Source: an uncultured Caldisericota bacterium (GTDB taxonomy: Bacteria; Caldisericota; Caldisericia; Caldisericales; Caldisericaceae). Taken from it: DNA of 40,669 nucleotides. The notes beneath the pieces were generated by a model. That model saw only the letters and a list, made by a program, of their open reading frames with translations. It searched no databases and was not told the origin of the DNA. The stretch is from NCBI GenBank assembly GCA_913055585.1, contig CAJXKN010000002.1, positions 1 to 40,669 on the forward strand, in the 5' to 3' direction. A program made the position numbers and the translations under genes. This document shows positions 8,208 through 16,383 of this stretch, one piece after another; the stretch's first letter is position 1, and each line of letters opens with the position of its first letter.

Positions 8208-9139
8208 GTAACTTCTTAACAGTGACATTTTGGGTTGGGCTTCTTGCTGCAACGGTGAGGATGGCGACCCCTTTAATTCTTGCTACACTTGGAGAAACAT
8301 TTGCTGAACGCTCTGGAATCCTTAATCTTGGAATTGAAGGGATGATGTTATTTGGCTCTTTCGCAGGATTTATTACAGTTTATTTCACAAAGAGCCTCTG
8401 GCTTGGCGTTACTTTTGCAACACTTTCTGGATTCCTCTTTGGCGTATTTATGGCATTTTTAGTTGTAACACTTGGATTAAACCAACACGTTTCGGGACTT
8501 GGTATCACAATATTTGCAAGCGGACTGGCATATTATCTTTACAGGGCAATTATCGGCTCTCCTACTGTTCCGCCTACAATCAAGGCATTTGATACTCTAA
8601 AAATTCCTTTGTTATGGAAAATTCCAGTTCTTGGCCCGATTTTATTTAATCAGTACGCCTTAACATATATTGCATTAGTTACAGTTTTTGTTGCAAGATA
8701 CGTAATTTTTAAAACGACATTTGGATTATCTTTGAGGGCTGTAGGGGAAAATCCTGAGGCGGCTGATGCAGTAGGAGTAAATGTGTACAAAACCCGTTAT
8801 ATTGCTATGATGATAGCAGGTTCACTTACAGGAATGAGCGGGGCATTCTTTACCCTCGCACAATTTAATATGTTTACATTTGATATTGTTGCTGGAAGGG
8901 GTTGGGTTGCCATCGCGCTTGTTATTTTTGCAAACTGGATTCCTGTAAGAGTGCTTTGGGGTGCTCTTCTTTTTGGGGGTATCGATTCACTTGGATTGAG
9001 GCTCCAGGGTACTGCAATCAGGATTCCATTTCAGGTTTATCTAACACTTCCATATCTTTTTACAATTATTGTTTTAATTTTCATTGCAAGAAATGCATCT
9101 TATCCTTCTGCACTTTTAAAACCGTACAGAAGAGAATAA
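8204..9139 (+). CDS. ABC transporter permease, second subunit (NupQ type)
   Basis: A 311-residue polytopic membrane protein. The signature segment GIEGMMLFG follows AERSGILNL near residue 40, and the coupling loop AVGENPEAADAVGVN is clear. It is the heterodimer partner of the preceding permease and last gene of the transporter operon; a strong hairpin follows 30 bases after the stop. Confidence 0.92.
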   Translation: MSNFLTVTFWVGLLAATVRMATPLILATLGETFAERSGILNLGIEGMMLFGSFAGFITVYFTKSLWLGVTFATLSGFLFGVFMAFLVVTLGLNQHVSGLGITIFASGLAYYLYRAIIGSPTVPPTIKAFDTLKIPLLWKIPVLGPILFNQYALTYIALVTVFVARYVIFKTTFGLSLRAVGENPEAADAVGVNVYKTRYIAMMIAGSLTGMSGAFFTLAQFNMFTFDIVAGRGWVAIALVIFANWIPVRVLWGALLFGGIDSLGLRLQGTAIRIPFQVYLTLPYLFTIIVLIFIARNASYPSALLKPYRRE

Positions 9140-9168
9140 AATGTAGTAATATATATTAGGGACTCAGA

Positions 9169-9205
9169 GGGTTGAAACAAATAGTTTCAACCCCTTTATA
9201 ATTTA
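9169..9205 (+). terminator. Terminator of the transporter operon
   Basis: A 10-bp perfect stem GGGTTGAAAC/GTTTCAACCC (9169-9178, 9184-9193) with loop AAATA is followed by CCTTTATAATTT. It lies shortly after the last permease and ends the first catabolic operon. Confidence 0.75.
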
Positions 9206-9245
9206 AGTACAAGTGTTATTAATATTTGTATTAATGATATTTAAA

Positions 9246-9411
9246 AGAAGCGGTAGATAATTTCATATATCCAGGATGCCCAAGGGTTAATGGGTATATA
9301 ATGGAAAGGGAGGAGGAATTCTTAACCAATTGCTCTACTATCAGAAGATATCAAACAATTTAACTCTGGTTCGGTACAATAATAATAGAACTCATAAAGG
9401 ATTGAACAGTG
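9246..9411 (+). pseudogene. Remnant of an IS481-type transposase (C-terminal part), copy 1
   Basis: In two adjacent frames the DNA reads YPGCPRVNGYI..EREEEFL and then LVRYNNNRTHKGLNSV. These correspond to the last part of the DDE integrase core of IS481/IS3-like transposases (the NGYIER...EEF and WYN..R.HKGL motifs). There is at least one frameshift and one stop, so the gene is dead. Only the end near the right terminus survives. The bases between the terminator and this remnant (9206-9245) show nothing recognisable. Confidence 0.75.
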
Positions 9412-9413
9412 TG

Positions 9414-9477
9414 TTGACAAAATTTTTCATTTTGCTATGCTCAAAGTGATATATGGTATTGTAGTTACCCAATTGGG
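9414..9477 (+). promoter_or_regulatory. Outward promoter plus right IS end, copy 1
   Basis: TTGACA (9414-9419), a 16-bp spacer and TATGCT (9436-9441) form a promoter reading into the gene at 9503. Behind it lies GTAGTTACCCAATTGGGG (9461-9478), containing the palindrome CCCAATTGGG. Almost the same block recurs at 12863-12928. Because each copy follows a transposase remnant, I read the block as the subterminal and terminal part of the same insertion sequence. An operator palindrome is the alternative. Confidence 0.6.
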
Positions 9478-9502
9478 GGAATACTAAAAAGGAGGAATTT
9501 AT

Positions 9503-10957
9503 ATGATTAGAAAAACAGTTGTTCTTATCTTGATTTTTCTATTCTTATTTTCTGGCTTTATTTCGGTAGCTTCTGCACAGAATGTAGAGGCAGAAATCAC
9601 AAAGAAATCCTTTGATGGAGAGAATTATATTATTAAAGGACATATAGCGTTGAGTGAGCTTAATCCAAAGGGACAGCTACCAGAAGCGGATGACGTCGGA
9701 ATAGCGATGGACGTAATCGAAGAAAATGGCAAATTTCCAATGTTACCTGAATCAATGTACATTAGGCAACCAGAAGGATGTGAAACTCCATACACACTAA
9801 ACGGGAAGTGCCTTACAAATGAGGAATACTATGGGAAGAACTGTAAAACGATTTCTTTATGGAGCTGGTCCGTAAGACGGAATGCATGGGAAGCGGGTGC
9901 AGGGACCGGTCCGAATGGAGGATTTAGCTATGATGCAAGTAAAGTAAAGAGCCAATATGATGCCGATTTTGAAATAAAGATTCCAAAAGAATATGCAGAT
10001 AAAACGGTAAGGATTCGTGTAGATTTGACTCATAGTTGGGGAGGGCCTTTTGCTAGTTGGCCTGCATTTTCCTTTCATCATAAAATTCTTTACAGCGGAA
10101 CGTTGAAGGATATTGTATCCACTGGACCCAAGGAAAGTCCGACAGAAGTAATGAAGAAGATTCAGAATATAGTTATAAATACAATAAAAGAGCTAAAAAA
10201 TAGAAAGAATGCTAAGGATAAAGAAAAAGAAGATAAAGGTATGCACATCTTTCCTGAGAGCAAAACAAAGCAAATCGATGAAAAAGCTAAAGAGCAAAAG
10301 GAAAAGAACGAGGAGAAAATTAAAAAAATCGCAGAAAAGAAAAAGTTGGAAGTTATAAAGATAAAAAAGATTGATGGTACAGAAAAAATTAAAATTAAGG
10401 TAGATCAAAAGCCCGGTGTTTGGGACAAAATAAAATATTACGGTTCAAAATTTACAGGGAAAGTAGCAAGCAAAATACCCGGGGTAAAGTATGTAAGTAA
10501 CAAAGTTGAGGATTTGACTACACAAGTATCTGGCCTCGACCCTGGCAAAAAGACGCAACTTGCGTTAGGTGTAGACCCTCTTGCAGCAAGTCTTTACAAC
10601 AAATTTAATCGATATGAAGATGCAGAGAAGAAATACTCTACAATAAAAACTGTAATAACTCATACTTTGGCTAAACCGTTTTCTTATGTTCTTGATAAAT
10701 TAGGATGCTCAGTAAAACAGAGAACGGCATCTGCATATGAAGCAGAATATAAAGCTGTTTTGAAACGTGTAAAAGATGAAAACGGCCAAATTGATGTAGT
10801 TCGAAGGGATATTAAAGATGATGGCGTAATTATACATAAATGGATATTTAATCCATCTACTACTGCGTCAAATGGAAGCAAGGGCAGTTTCAAGCTCCCA
10901 GAGAAACGATTTGATTACTATATTGAGTTAGCAAAGAAAAGAGGTGAATTGCCATGA
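9503..10957 (+). CDS. Secreted protein of unknown function with Lys-rich linker
   Basis: I do not recognise this 484-residue protein. It has a signal peptide (residues 1-26, cleavage likely after ASA). An N-terminal domain of about 180 residues follows that is rich in aromatic residues and glycine and contains three cysteines. Next comes a highly charged Lys/Glu stretch (about 215-300) likely to be helical or coiled, then a C-terminal domain with a Cys near residue 406. The start has GGAGG eight bases before ATG. Its stop overlaps the next gene's start (ATGA), so the two are made together and may form one complex at the cell surface. It sits behind an IS remnant that supplies its promoter and has no obvious tie to heterocycle catabolism. 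Confidence 0.7.
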   Translation: MIRKTVVLILIFLFLFSGFISVASAQNVEAEITKKSFDGENYIIKGHIALSELNPKGQLPEADDVGIAMDVIEENGKFPMLPESMYIRQPEGCETPYTLNGKCLTNEEYYGKNCKTISLWSWSVRRNAWEAGAGTGPNGGFSYDASKVKSQYDADFEIKIPKEYADKTVRIRVDLTHSWGGPFASWPAFSFHHKILYSGTLKDIVSTGPKESPTEVMKKIQNIVINTIKELKNRKNAKDKEKEDKGMHIFPESKTKQIDEKAKEQKEKNEEKIKKIAEKKKLEVIKIKKIDGTEKIKIKVDQKPGVWDKIKYYGSKFTGKVASKIPGVKYVSNKVEDLTTQVSGLDPGKKTQLALGVDPLAASLYNKFNRYEDAEKKYSTIKTVITHTLAKPFSYVLDKLGCSVKQRTASAYEAEYKAVLKRVKDENGQIDVVRRDIKDDGVIIHKWIFNPSTTASNGSKGSFKLPEKRFDYYIELAKKRGELP

Positions 10958-12501
10958 TGAAGAAACTACTTGTAATGATTCTTATACTGGTTTTGCCTAT
11001 TTTATTTATCTCATCCGTTTATGCAGATGCAGAGACAGATATATTTAACGAATTGAAATCTATGGGTTTTAACAATGCTTATGTAGCAATTGAGGATGAC
11101 TCGCTTCTTATGCGTTTTGAAACACCTGCTATTTCTGCAAACTTTTCTGATATTTTGCTTACAATTGCAATAAAAGGATATGAAAAATATCCTGCTGCAA
11201 AAACAGTTGTTGTTGAATCATACATAAACGATTCCCCTGCTGCTGGGGTAATAGCGCGAGGTGAGGACATTGCACAGTGGAAGAAAGGTGCACTTTCAGA
11301 TAACGACCTTTATGACCGTGCTGATTTTATTGATTTAAGGAGCGAAGAACAGGAGATAAGGGACGATTTGTCCGGGTTTAATGCGCTTGCAGACGAAGTT
11401 GCTATAGGGAAAAATACTGTAAACATAACAATGAACTATTTTGGGGAAGAGAAAGACTTTTTAAATGACTTTGCTGCAATGGCATTTACTGTGGTACAAG
11501 ATGTGCCTTATGCAGATACAATTACATTTACCTATCTTCCCCAAGAGGGAGATAAATATCTTGTTATGAGAACAAATGCAAATGATATTTTGTCTTTATA
11601 TGATGGAAGTTTGCCACAGGACGATTTTCTGAACAAATTGTATACAAAAGAAACAACGAAAATTCCAGGTTCTGTTTCTGGCACAAGCATTATTACTAAT
11701 TTCTTTAAAAAGATATTTGGAGGCATAAATACACAGAGTGGAAAATTTGGTAAAAATTTTATTTCTAATCCACTTATGAATCTTTTGGCTTCTGTCATCC
11801 TCTTTCTCTTTTCTATCGTCTTCTTTTTTATGGGCCGTTCCAGGAGAAAAAGAATTGCAGGTATTGTAAAAACAAGAAAAATATCACTTTCCCATTTCCC
11901 TAATAGAGAAAAGGTATATGGAAAGCTTGTTGGTATCATTGATACAATTCAGCCTTTGCAAGCCCCATTCTCTAAAAAGAATGTTGTAATGTACAACGCA
12001 CAATTACAAGAACTTCGTACAGTAGCGGATGACGAAGATAGAGGCTCAAAAGAGTGGACTAATATATGGAGAGATAAAAAAGAAATTGATTTCTTTGTAA
12101 AAGACCTAAATGGTGATAACAGTATCTTAATCAAAAAAGATGGCAAAAAGCCAAAGATAGACTTGCCTTATACTTTTAAAAGAGAGATAAGAAATAAACA
12201 AGACCCAATTGTTCAGCCATTCGTTGGAAAAGGGATCTTTAGCTGGGGAAGGAAACGGTTTAGAGCAGTTGAGAAAGCACTTGAGAAAGGAAGGAAAGTA
12301 TTTTTCATTGGTGGCATTAAGCATACTGAAAGTGGCTTCGAATTTATTGAAAGACCTCATTATCTTAATATGATAAGCGTGCATAGCGAAAAAAGACTTA
12401 CTTCTCATTATAGGAAGCTCTCTATAGTTTTTACATTTTTTGCCATTATTTTTATACTAGTTTCTATATATCTTATATTGCGTTACTTTGGAATGATTTA
12501 A
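10954..12501 (+). CDS. Membrane protein with GIDE-like cytoplasmic region
   Basis: The 515-residue protein has a signal peptide (about 1-24, VYA|DA). An extracytoplasmic domain (25-270) is followed by a transmembrane helix at about 275-292 and the basic stop RSRRKR. A cytoplasmic region of about 190 residues and a second helix at about 489-511 complete it. The cytoplasmic part resembles the GIDE domain known from mitochondrial E3 ligases such as MUL1: KVYGKLVGI, a PLQAPFSKKNVVMYNAQL segment, an ester-like FFVKDLNGD strand, and EKGRKVFFIGGI before the last helix. No RING finger is present. The function is unknown in bacteria; the resemblance is by pattern only. It is coupled to the preceding secreted protein. 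Confidence 0.7.
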   Translation: MMKKLLVMILILVLPILFISSVYADAETDIFNELKSMGFNNAYVAIEDDSLLMRFETPAISANFSDILLTIAIKGYEKYPAAKTVVVESYINDSPAAGVIARGEDIAQWKKGALSDNDLYDRADFIDLRSEEQEIRDDLSGFNALADEVAIGKNTVNITMNYFGEEKDFLNDFAAMAFTVVQDVPYADTITFTYLPQEGDKYLVMRTNANDILSLYDGSLPQDDFLNKLYTKETTKIPGSVSGTSIITNFFKKIFGGINTQSGKFGKNFISNPLMNLLASVILFLFSIVFFFMGRSRRKRIAGIVKTRKISLSHFPNREKVYGKLVGIIDTIQPLQAPFSKKNVVMYNAQLQELRTVADDEDRGSKEWTNIWRDKKEIDFFVKDLNGDNSILIKKDGKKPKIDLPYTFKREIRNKQDPIVQPFVGKGIFSWGRKRFRAVEKALEKGRKVFFIGGIKHTESGFEFIERPHYLNMISVHSEKRLTSHYRKLSIVFTFFAIIFILVSIYLILRYFGMI

Positions 12502-12559
12502 TTAAGAATGAATAAGTGCCGAATTGTATGAGATTTTTGTAAATTTCTGTGCTAGCCTT

Positions 12560-12618
12560 ATAATTGGGTGACTTCTCAAAGTTATGAAATACATTTGAAA
12601 TGAGGGAGTCACCCTTGG
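12560..12618. repeat. Inverted repeat, probable IS end or hairpin
   Basis: GGGTGACT (12566-12573) pairs with AGTCACCC (12607-12614) around a 33-base loop. The left arm in its context (AATTGGGTGACTTC) resembles the reverse complement of the right IS end at 12911-12928 (CAGTTGGGTAACTAC), so it may be the left terminal inverted repeat of a short, internally deleted element. A role as a mere RNA hairpin cannot be excluded. Confidence 0.45.
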
Positions 12619-12645
12619 GCTATTATAAAAAGAAGGCCATAAACA

Positions 12646-12841
12646 AATGGTAAAGTAGAAAGATTATATAAAGCTGTTGGAGAGGATTTATACAATAGAA
12701 ACTTCTACCTCACCTTAGAGGATATAGGCAATGATTTAAAAAAGTATTTTGAATACTATAATAAGATTAGGTTACATAGCGTTTAACTCCTTATGAAAAG
12801 TTAAAAGAACTGCAAGAGGGAGAGGATTTCAAAAGAGTTTA
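12646..12841 (+). pseudogene. Remnant of an IS481-type transposase (C-terminal part), copy 2
   Basis: The DNA encodes NGKVERLYKAVGEDLYNRNF, then a segment ending in YFEYYNKIRLHS, a frameshift near 12784, and TPYEKLKELQEGEDFKRV before a stop. This is the end of an IS481/IS3-family integrase core (NGKVER...YNN.R.H...TPYEKL). The N-terminal two thirds are gone and the frame is broken. It differs in sequence from the remnant at 9246-9411, so the two are separate insertions of related elements. The remaining bases between 12502 and 12965 hold only the inverted repeat and promoter listed separately. Confidence 0.8.
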
Positions 12842-12862
12842 AAGTTTATAATGTGCACCCTC

Positions 12863-12928
12863 TTGACAAGATTTTTAATTTTGTTAAACTTACGTATAAC
12901 ATATAGTTTTGTAGTTACCCAACTGGGG
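12863..12928 (+). promoter_or_regulatory. Outward promoter plus right IS end, copy 2
   Basis: TTGACA (12863-12868), a 16-bp spacer and TAAACT (12885-12890) are followed by GTAGTTACCCAACTGGGG (12911-12928). The block matches copy 1 (9414-9478) in the -35 box, the AT-rich spacer, spacing and the terminal motif. It faces the GNAT-like gene at 12966, which has AAGGAGG eight bases before its ATG. Confidence 0.6.
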
Positions 12929-12965
12929 AGGGTGCTATACAAACACATTATACAAGGAGGTATAT

Positions 12966-13691
12966 ATGAAGAAACAACCACCAGAAAAGGTGTCGCAGAA
13001 TGAAGTTGTATTTAAAGTTGAAGAGTTAGAACCATTGTTGAGTCCGCCACCAATGAGTCTAAAGCCATGGACTCCGATGTACATTGAGCTGAGAGGCGGT
13101 AAAAAAATGGTAATCAGACAGATGAAGAAAGAAGAAGCTCCTGCTCTTCTCCCTTTCATTAAAAAATTTATGGATGTGGATCATGATTTTTACGACATTG
13201 TGGGAGCAAGAGTCTATGCCGAGATTTTAGGTTGGTATAGAAATAGACTAAAAGATCCTTATCTGCTCGTTGGTGTAATCGATGGTGAGCTTGCAGCACT
13301 GGGCAATGGAAGACTTATGAATGAAGATGTTAATATTAGTCTTCATACAATGGCTTTTAAGAGAGGTTTAAGAGCAGGTGCTGCTATGTACTATGCAAAA
13401 TGTTATTACACCTTTGAGATCCTCGGACAGAAGGAATTTTGGGCAACTTACGAGAGTTACAATGGATTTAAGAGATGGGGCATTGGTATGGCACAACCTT
13501 CTTATCCTTGGCCAGAACATCAGCATGAATTGGGTGGTGCAAAGATATTTTATGTAACAAAGGAATATTGGAATGCATCAATAAAGAAATACCTTGAGGA
13601 TTATCTTGGTACAACACTTAAATCTCCGGTGCCAGAAGATCTCCTGAAATCAAGTGAACATTTTACTATTCCCTCTGAAGCAAACGTGTAA
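12966..13691 (+). CDS. GNAT-like acetyltransferase
   Basis: A 241-residue cytoplasmic protein. After a 40-residue N-terminal extension the pattern MVIRQMKKEEAPALLPFIKK marks the first strand and helix of a GNAT fold. A substrate-side strand (LLVGVIDGELAALGNG) and a region TMAFKRGLRAGAAMYYAKC in the place of the acetyl-CoA loop follow. The C-terminal part is rich in aromatic residues and unusual for the family. It stands alone between an IS-derived promoter and a terminator-like hairpin, just ahead of the carbamoyltransferase operon. Its substrate is unknown; a link to the catabolic pathway is inferred only from position. Confidence 0.55.
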   Translation: MKKQPPEKVSQNEVVFKVEELEPLLSPPPMSLKPWTPMYIELRGGKKMVIRQMKKEEAPALLPFIKKFMDVDHDFYDIVGARVYAEILGWYRNRLKDPYLLVGVIDGELAALGNGRLMNEDVNISLHTMAFKRGLRAGAAMYYAKCYYTFEILGQKEFWATYESYNGFKRWGIGMAQPSYPWPEHQHELGGAKIFYVTKEYWNASIKKYLEDYLGTTLKSPVPEDLLKSSEHFTIPSEANV

Positions 13692-13704
13692 ATAAATATT
13701 CCAG

Positions 13705-13740
13705 GTCCCAGGAATTAGTTTTCCTGGGACTGTTTTATTT
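13705..13740 (+). terminator. Terminator or attenuator before the carbamoyltransferase operon
   Basis: GTCCCAGGAA/TTCCTGGGAC (13705-13714, 13721-13730) forms a 10-bp stem with loop TTAGTT and is followed by TGTTTTATTT. I see no strong promoter between it and the TTG start at 13756, so partial read-through may feed the operon. Confidence 0.75.
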
Positions 13741-13755
13741 GAAAGGAGAAAAAGG

Positions 13756-14604
13756 TTGACAGTAGCAGCAGAGCTGCAAATTATTTCAGTTGGAAACAGT
13801 GTACCTGTTAAGGACACATGGTTTACTATTCATTCTGCATTTCAACATGCAGTAAACCTTTTATGCCCTGAAGGTATTGTTTCACTTGTATCTAAAGAAA
13901 TTGGGGGCGGACCTAACAATATTGTACTGAGTGGGGTCGATTTTTTACAGTTGAAAAGTGCGAAGATAGAGCAGGGTAACCTGATTTTGGATGGTGCAAA
14001 AGCTCCTTTATCTGAAGCCAAATTATACAATTCTACTCTTCATCTTAACGATATAAGCAAAACAGATTTTCTTTCAGGCTTACAGATATTTGAAAGAATT
14101 TTGATTAGAGATGCGCATCCGTTAAGCAGTGCTTTTCTATTGGATAGGAAAAGAGAAAAGCACTTTATTATGCCGTTTGAAAAAAATTTAAGGGATAGAT
14201 TAAAAAGTGGAGTAGATAAAATGCTGGATGGTGAGCTTTCTGCAATAAAGGAAATCAGAGGATTAGGTTTTGGATTTACCCCTCAAGGTGATGATATTAT
14301 CAATGGGATGCTTTCTGCTTTATATGTGTATCAACTTCTTACAGGTCGCTCAACTACTGAAAGAAGAGAAAAAATATACAGTCTTGCAAAAGGGAAAAAT
14401 ATTATTACTAACACATTTTTGTATTTTGCATCAAAAGGGAAGTTTTTTGAAAGATTTAAACTCCTCATTTATTCATTATTTAAGGATGAAAATTCAATTA
14501 TTTCTGCTACAAGACGATTACTTGCCATTGGAGCAACGTCTGGTGCAGATATAGGAACAGGTTTCATTTTAACAAGTAAAAAATATTTAGGACTGGAGGA
14601 ATAA
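13756..14604 (+). CDS. allH: DUF2877 protein, oxamate carbamoyltransferase subunit AllH-type
   Basis: The 282-residue protein has the conserved C-terminal block of DUF2877 (IRGLGFGFTPQGDDIINGML, around 160-180). A histidine-less, glycine-rich tail (GATSGADIGTGF) follows. In Escherichia coli the homologue YlbF (AllH) works with FdrA (AllF) and YlbE (AllG) as oxamate carbamoyltransferase, which splits oxalurate into oxamate and carbamoyl phosphate. All three partners are adjacent here. The start is TTG at 13756 with AAAGGAG about ten bases before it; no ATG fits. The next gene begins directly after its stop. Confidence 0.85.
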   Translation: MTVAAELQIISVGNSVPVKDTWFTIHSAFQHAVNLLCPEGIVSLVSKEIGGGPNNIVLSGVDFLQLKSAKIEQGNLILDGAKAPLSEAKLYNSTLHLNDISKTDFLSGLQIFERILIRDAHPLSSAFLLDRKREKHFIMPFEKNLRDRLKSGVDKMLDGELSAIKEIRGLGFGFTPQGDDIINGMLSALYVYQLLTGRSTTERREKIYSLAKGKNIITNTFLYFASKGKFFERFKLLIYSLFKDENSIISATRRLLAIGATSGADIGTGFILTSKKYLGLEE

Positions 14605-16182
14605 ATGGTAATAAAAGGAATTATTAAAAAAGGCGAGTATTATGACTCTGTTACATTAATGCTCGTTGCAAGAGACGTGACAAAGCTCGAAGGCGTTGAG
14701 GATGCAGCAGTTGTTATGGGCACAGAACAGAATAAATCAATTTTGGAAACTTCAGGCATTCTTCTTGATATGTTTAAAGATGCAAAGGATTCCGATTTAC
14801 TTATCGCTGTAAAGGCAAAAGATGAATCAACGGCTAATCAAGCTATACAAAAAGTGGATGAACTTCTTAAGGCAAAACGTTCTAAATCGCAGGAAGCTGG
14901 GGAATATATGCCAAAAAGCCTTGAGGGTGCGTTGGATTTTATGCCTGATGCAAATATGGTCATTATATCAGTTGCAGGAAAGTATGCAGGTGACGAAGCA
15001 ATGAAAGCTCTTGAAAAAGGTCTTCATGTAATGCTCTTTTCTGATAATGTACCAATTGAAAAAGAGATAGAATTAAAGAAATATGGCAGAGACCAGGGAC
15101 TTTTAGTAATGGGGCCTGATTGTGGCACTGCTATTATAAACGGGGTACCACTCTGTTTTGCGAATGTTGTTAATAGGGGAGATATTGGAATTGTTGCTGC
15201 CTCGGGTACTGGACTTCAGGAAGTAAGTTCAGTTATTACAAATGAAGGAAGTGGTATATCTCAGGCTATTGGGACAGGTGGAAGAGATGTAAAGAAAGAT
15301 GTAGGTGGAATTATGTTTATGGAAGGGATTAAGGCGCTGGAAGAAGACCCTGAAACAAAATACATAGTACTTGTTTCTAAGCCACCCCATCCTGAAGTGT
15401 TGAAAAAAGTGGCAAATCTTATCAAATCAGAAATTAAAAAACCTGTTGTTGGAATTTTCCTTGGGGGGGACCCAAAAGTTGTGGAAGGAGCAGGTGCAAT
15501 ACCTTCGAATACGCTTGAGGAAGCAGGTTTAATAGCCGCATCTCTTTCCAAGGGAAAATCTATGGATGAATTTAAAAAGTTGTTGGAGGATAGAGAAAAA
15601 GAAATCCTGCAAATTGCAGAGAAAGAATCGAAAAATAAAACAGCAACACAAAAATATGTAAGAGGACTTTATACGGGAGGAACTCTCTGTGACGAAGCAA
15701 TGCTTATTTCTCGTACAATAATAGGCGAGGTCTATGGCAATGCGCCGATAAATCCTGATTTTAAACTTGAAAATTCCTGGATAAGTAAAGAAAATTCATT
15801 TGTAGATTTAGGAGAAGATGAATTTACAGTTGGTAGGCCTCATCCTATGATTGATTTTACCCTGCGTAATAAAAAGATTCTTGACGAAGTAAAAGATCCT
15901 GAAGTTGCGGTGATACTTCTGGATGTTGTACTGGGATATGGTTCAAATATGCAACCGGGTGACGAACTGAGCCCTGCTATTAAACAGGCTAGGGAATTTG
16001 CTGAGAAAGAAGGTAGGAATGTTACTTTTATATGCTCAATTACAGGAACAAACAAAGATCCACAGGATAGAAAGAAAGTAAAGGAACAGCTTGAGGATGC
16101 AGGTGCAATTGTGATGCCTTCAAATGCAGCAGCAGCTAAGCTTGCATCATACATTGTGAAAAATATTGGAGGTGTAAGATGA
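14605..16182 (+). CDS. fdrA: FdrA family protein, oxamate carbamoyltransferase subunit AllF-type
   Basis: The 525-residue protein is built like an acyl-CoA synthetase alpha-type protein: a CoA-binding-like Rossmann domain (LVMGPDCGTAIINGVPLCFA, about 170-190), then ligase-like domains (VVGIFLGGDPKVVEGAG; DPEVAVILLDVVLGYG). FdrA proteins accompany DUF1116 and DUF2877 proteins and together transfer a carbamoyl group to phosphate. Length is slightly below the E. coli protein (about 555). The gene ends in a 4-nt overlap with a 60-codon gene whose product looks like a segment that is fused in other members of the system. Confidence 0.9.
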   Translation: MVIKGIIKKGEYYDSVTLMLVARDVTKLEGVEDAAVVMGTEQNKSILETSGILLDMFKDAKDSDLLIAVKAKDESTANQAIQKVDELLKAKRSKSQEAGEYMPKSLEGALDFMPDANMVIISVAGKYAGDEAMKALEKGLHVMLFSDNVPIEKEIELKKYGRDQGLLVMGPDCGTAIINGVPLCFANVVNRGDIGIVAASGTGLQEVSSVITNEGSGISQAIGTGGRDVKKDVGGIMFMEGIKALEEDPETKYIVLVSKPPHPEVLKKVANLIKSEIKKPVVGIFLGGDPKVVEGAGAIPSNTLEEAGLIAASLSKGKSMDEFKKLLEDREKEILQIAEKESKNKTATQKYVRGLYTGGTLCDEAMLISRTIIGEVYGNAPINPDFKLENSWISKENSFVDLGEDEFTVGRPHPMIDFTLRNKKILDEVKDPEVAVILLDVVLGYGSNMQPGDELSPAIKQAREFAEKEGRNVTFICSITGTNKDPQDRKKVKEQLEDAGAIVMPSNAAAAKLASYIVKNIGGVR

Positions 16183-16361
16183 GAAAAATTTCAGACCTCT
16201 TTAAAAAGGAATTAAAGGTAATAAATATTGGCCTTAGTTCATTTCGTGAGGGCCCTGAAGAAGTAGGCGTAAAAGTTGTACAGGTAGATTGGAGACCTCC
16301 TGCAGCTTCAGATGAGGAGACAATGGATGCACTTAAAAAGCTATTAGGTAGTAAAAAATAA
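16179..16361 (+). CDS. Small stand-alone FdrA/DUF1116-associated protein
   Basis: The 60-residue protein contains VINIGLSSF near residue 14 and VVQVDWRPPAASDEE near residue 34. This NxGLxxF...VxVDWxPPA pattern is, as far as I recall, present at the N terminus of DUF1116 (YlbE) proteins or the C terminus of FdrA proteins. Here it is a separate gene, overlapping fdrA by 4 nt (ATGA) and followed 22 nt later by the DUF1116 gene. It is probably a genuine subunit or structural insert of the carbamoyltransferase complex and not a truncated fragment, since its ends are clean and its reading frame is coupled. Confidence 0.75.
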   Translation: MRKISDLFKKELKVINIGLSSFREGPEEVGVKVVQVDWRPPAASDEETMDALKKLLGSKK

Positions 16362-16383
16362 ATTATATAAAGGAGGTATAAGT

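Noticed and set aside
9468-9477. CCCAATTGGG as a regulator operator
   Set aside because: The motif recurs only at the end of transposase remnants and is not a perfect palindrome in the second copy (CCCAACTGGG), so an IS terminal repeat explains it better, though an operator role is not excluded.
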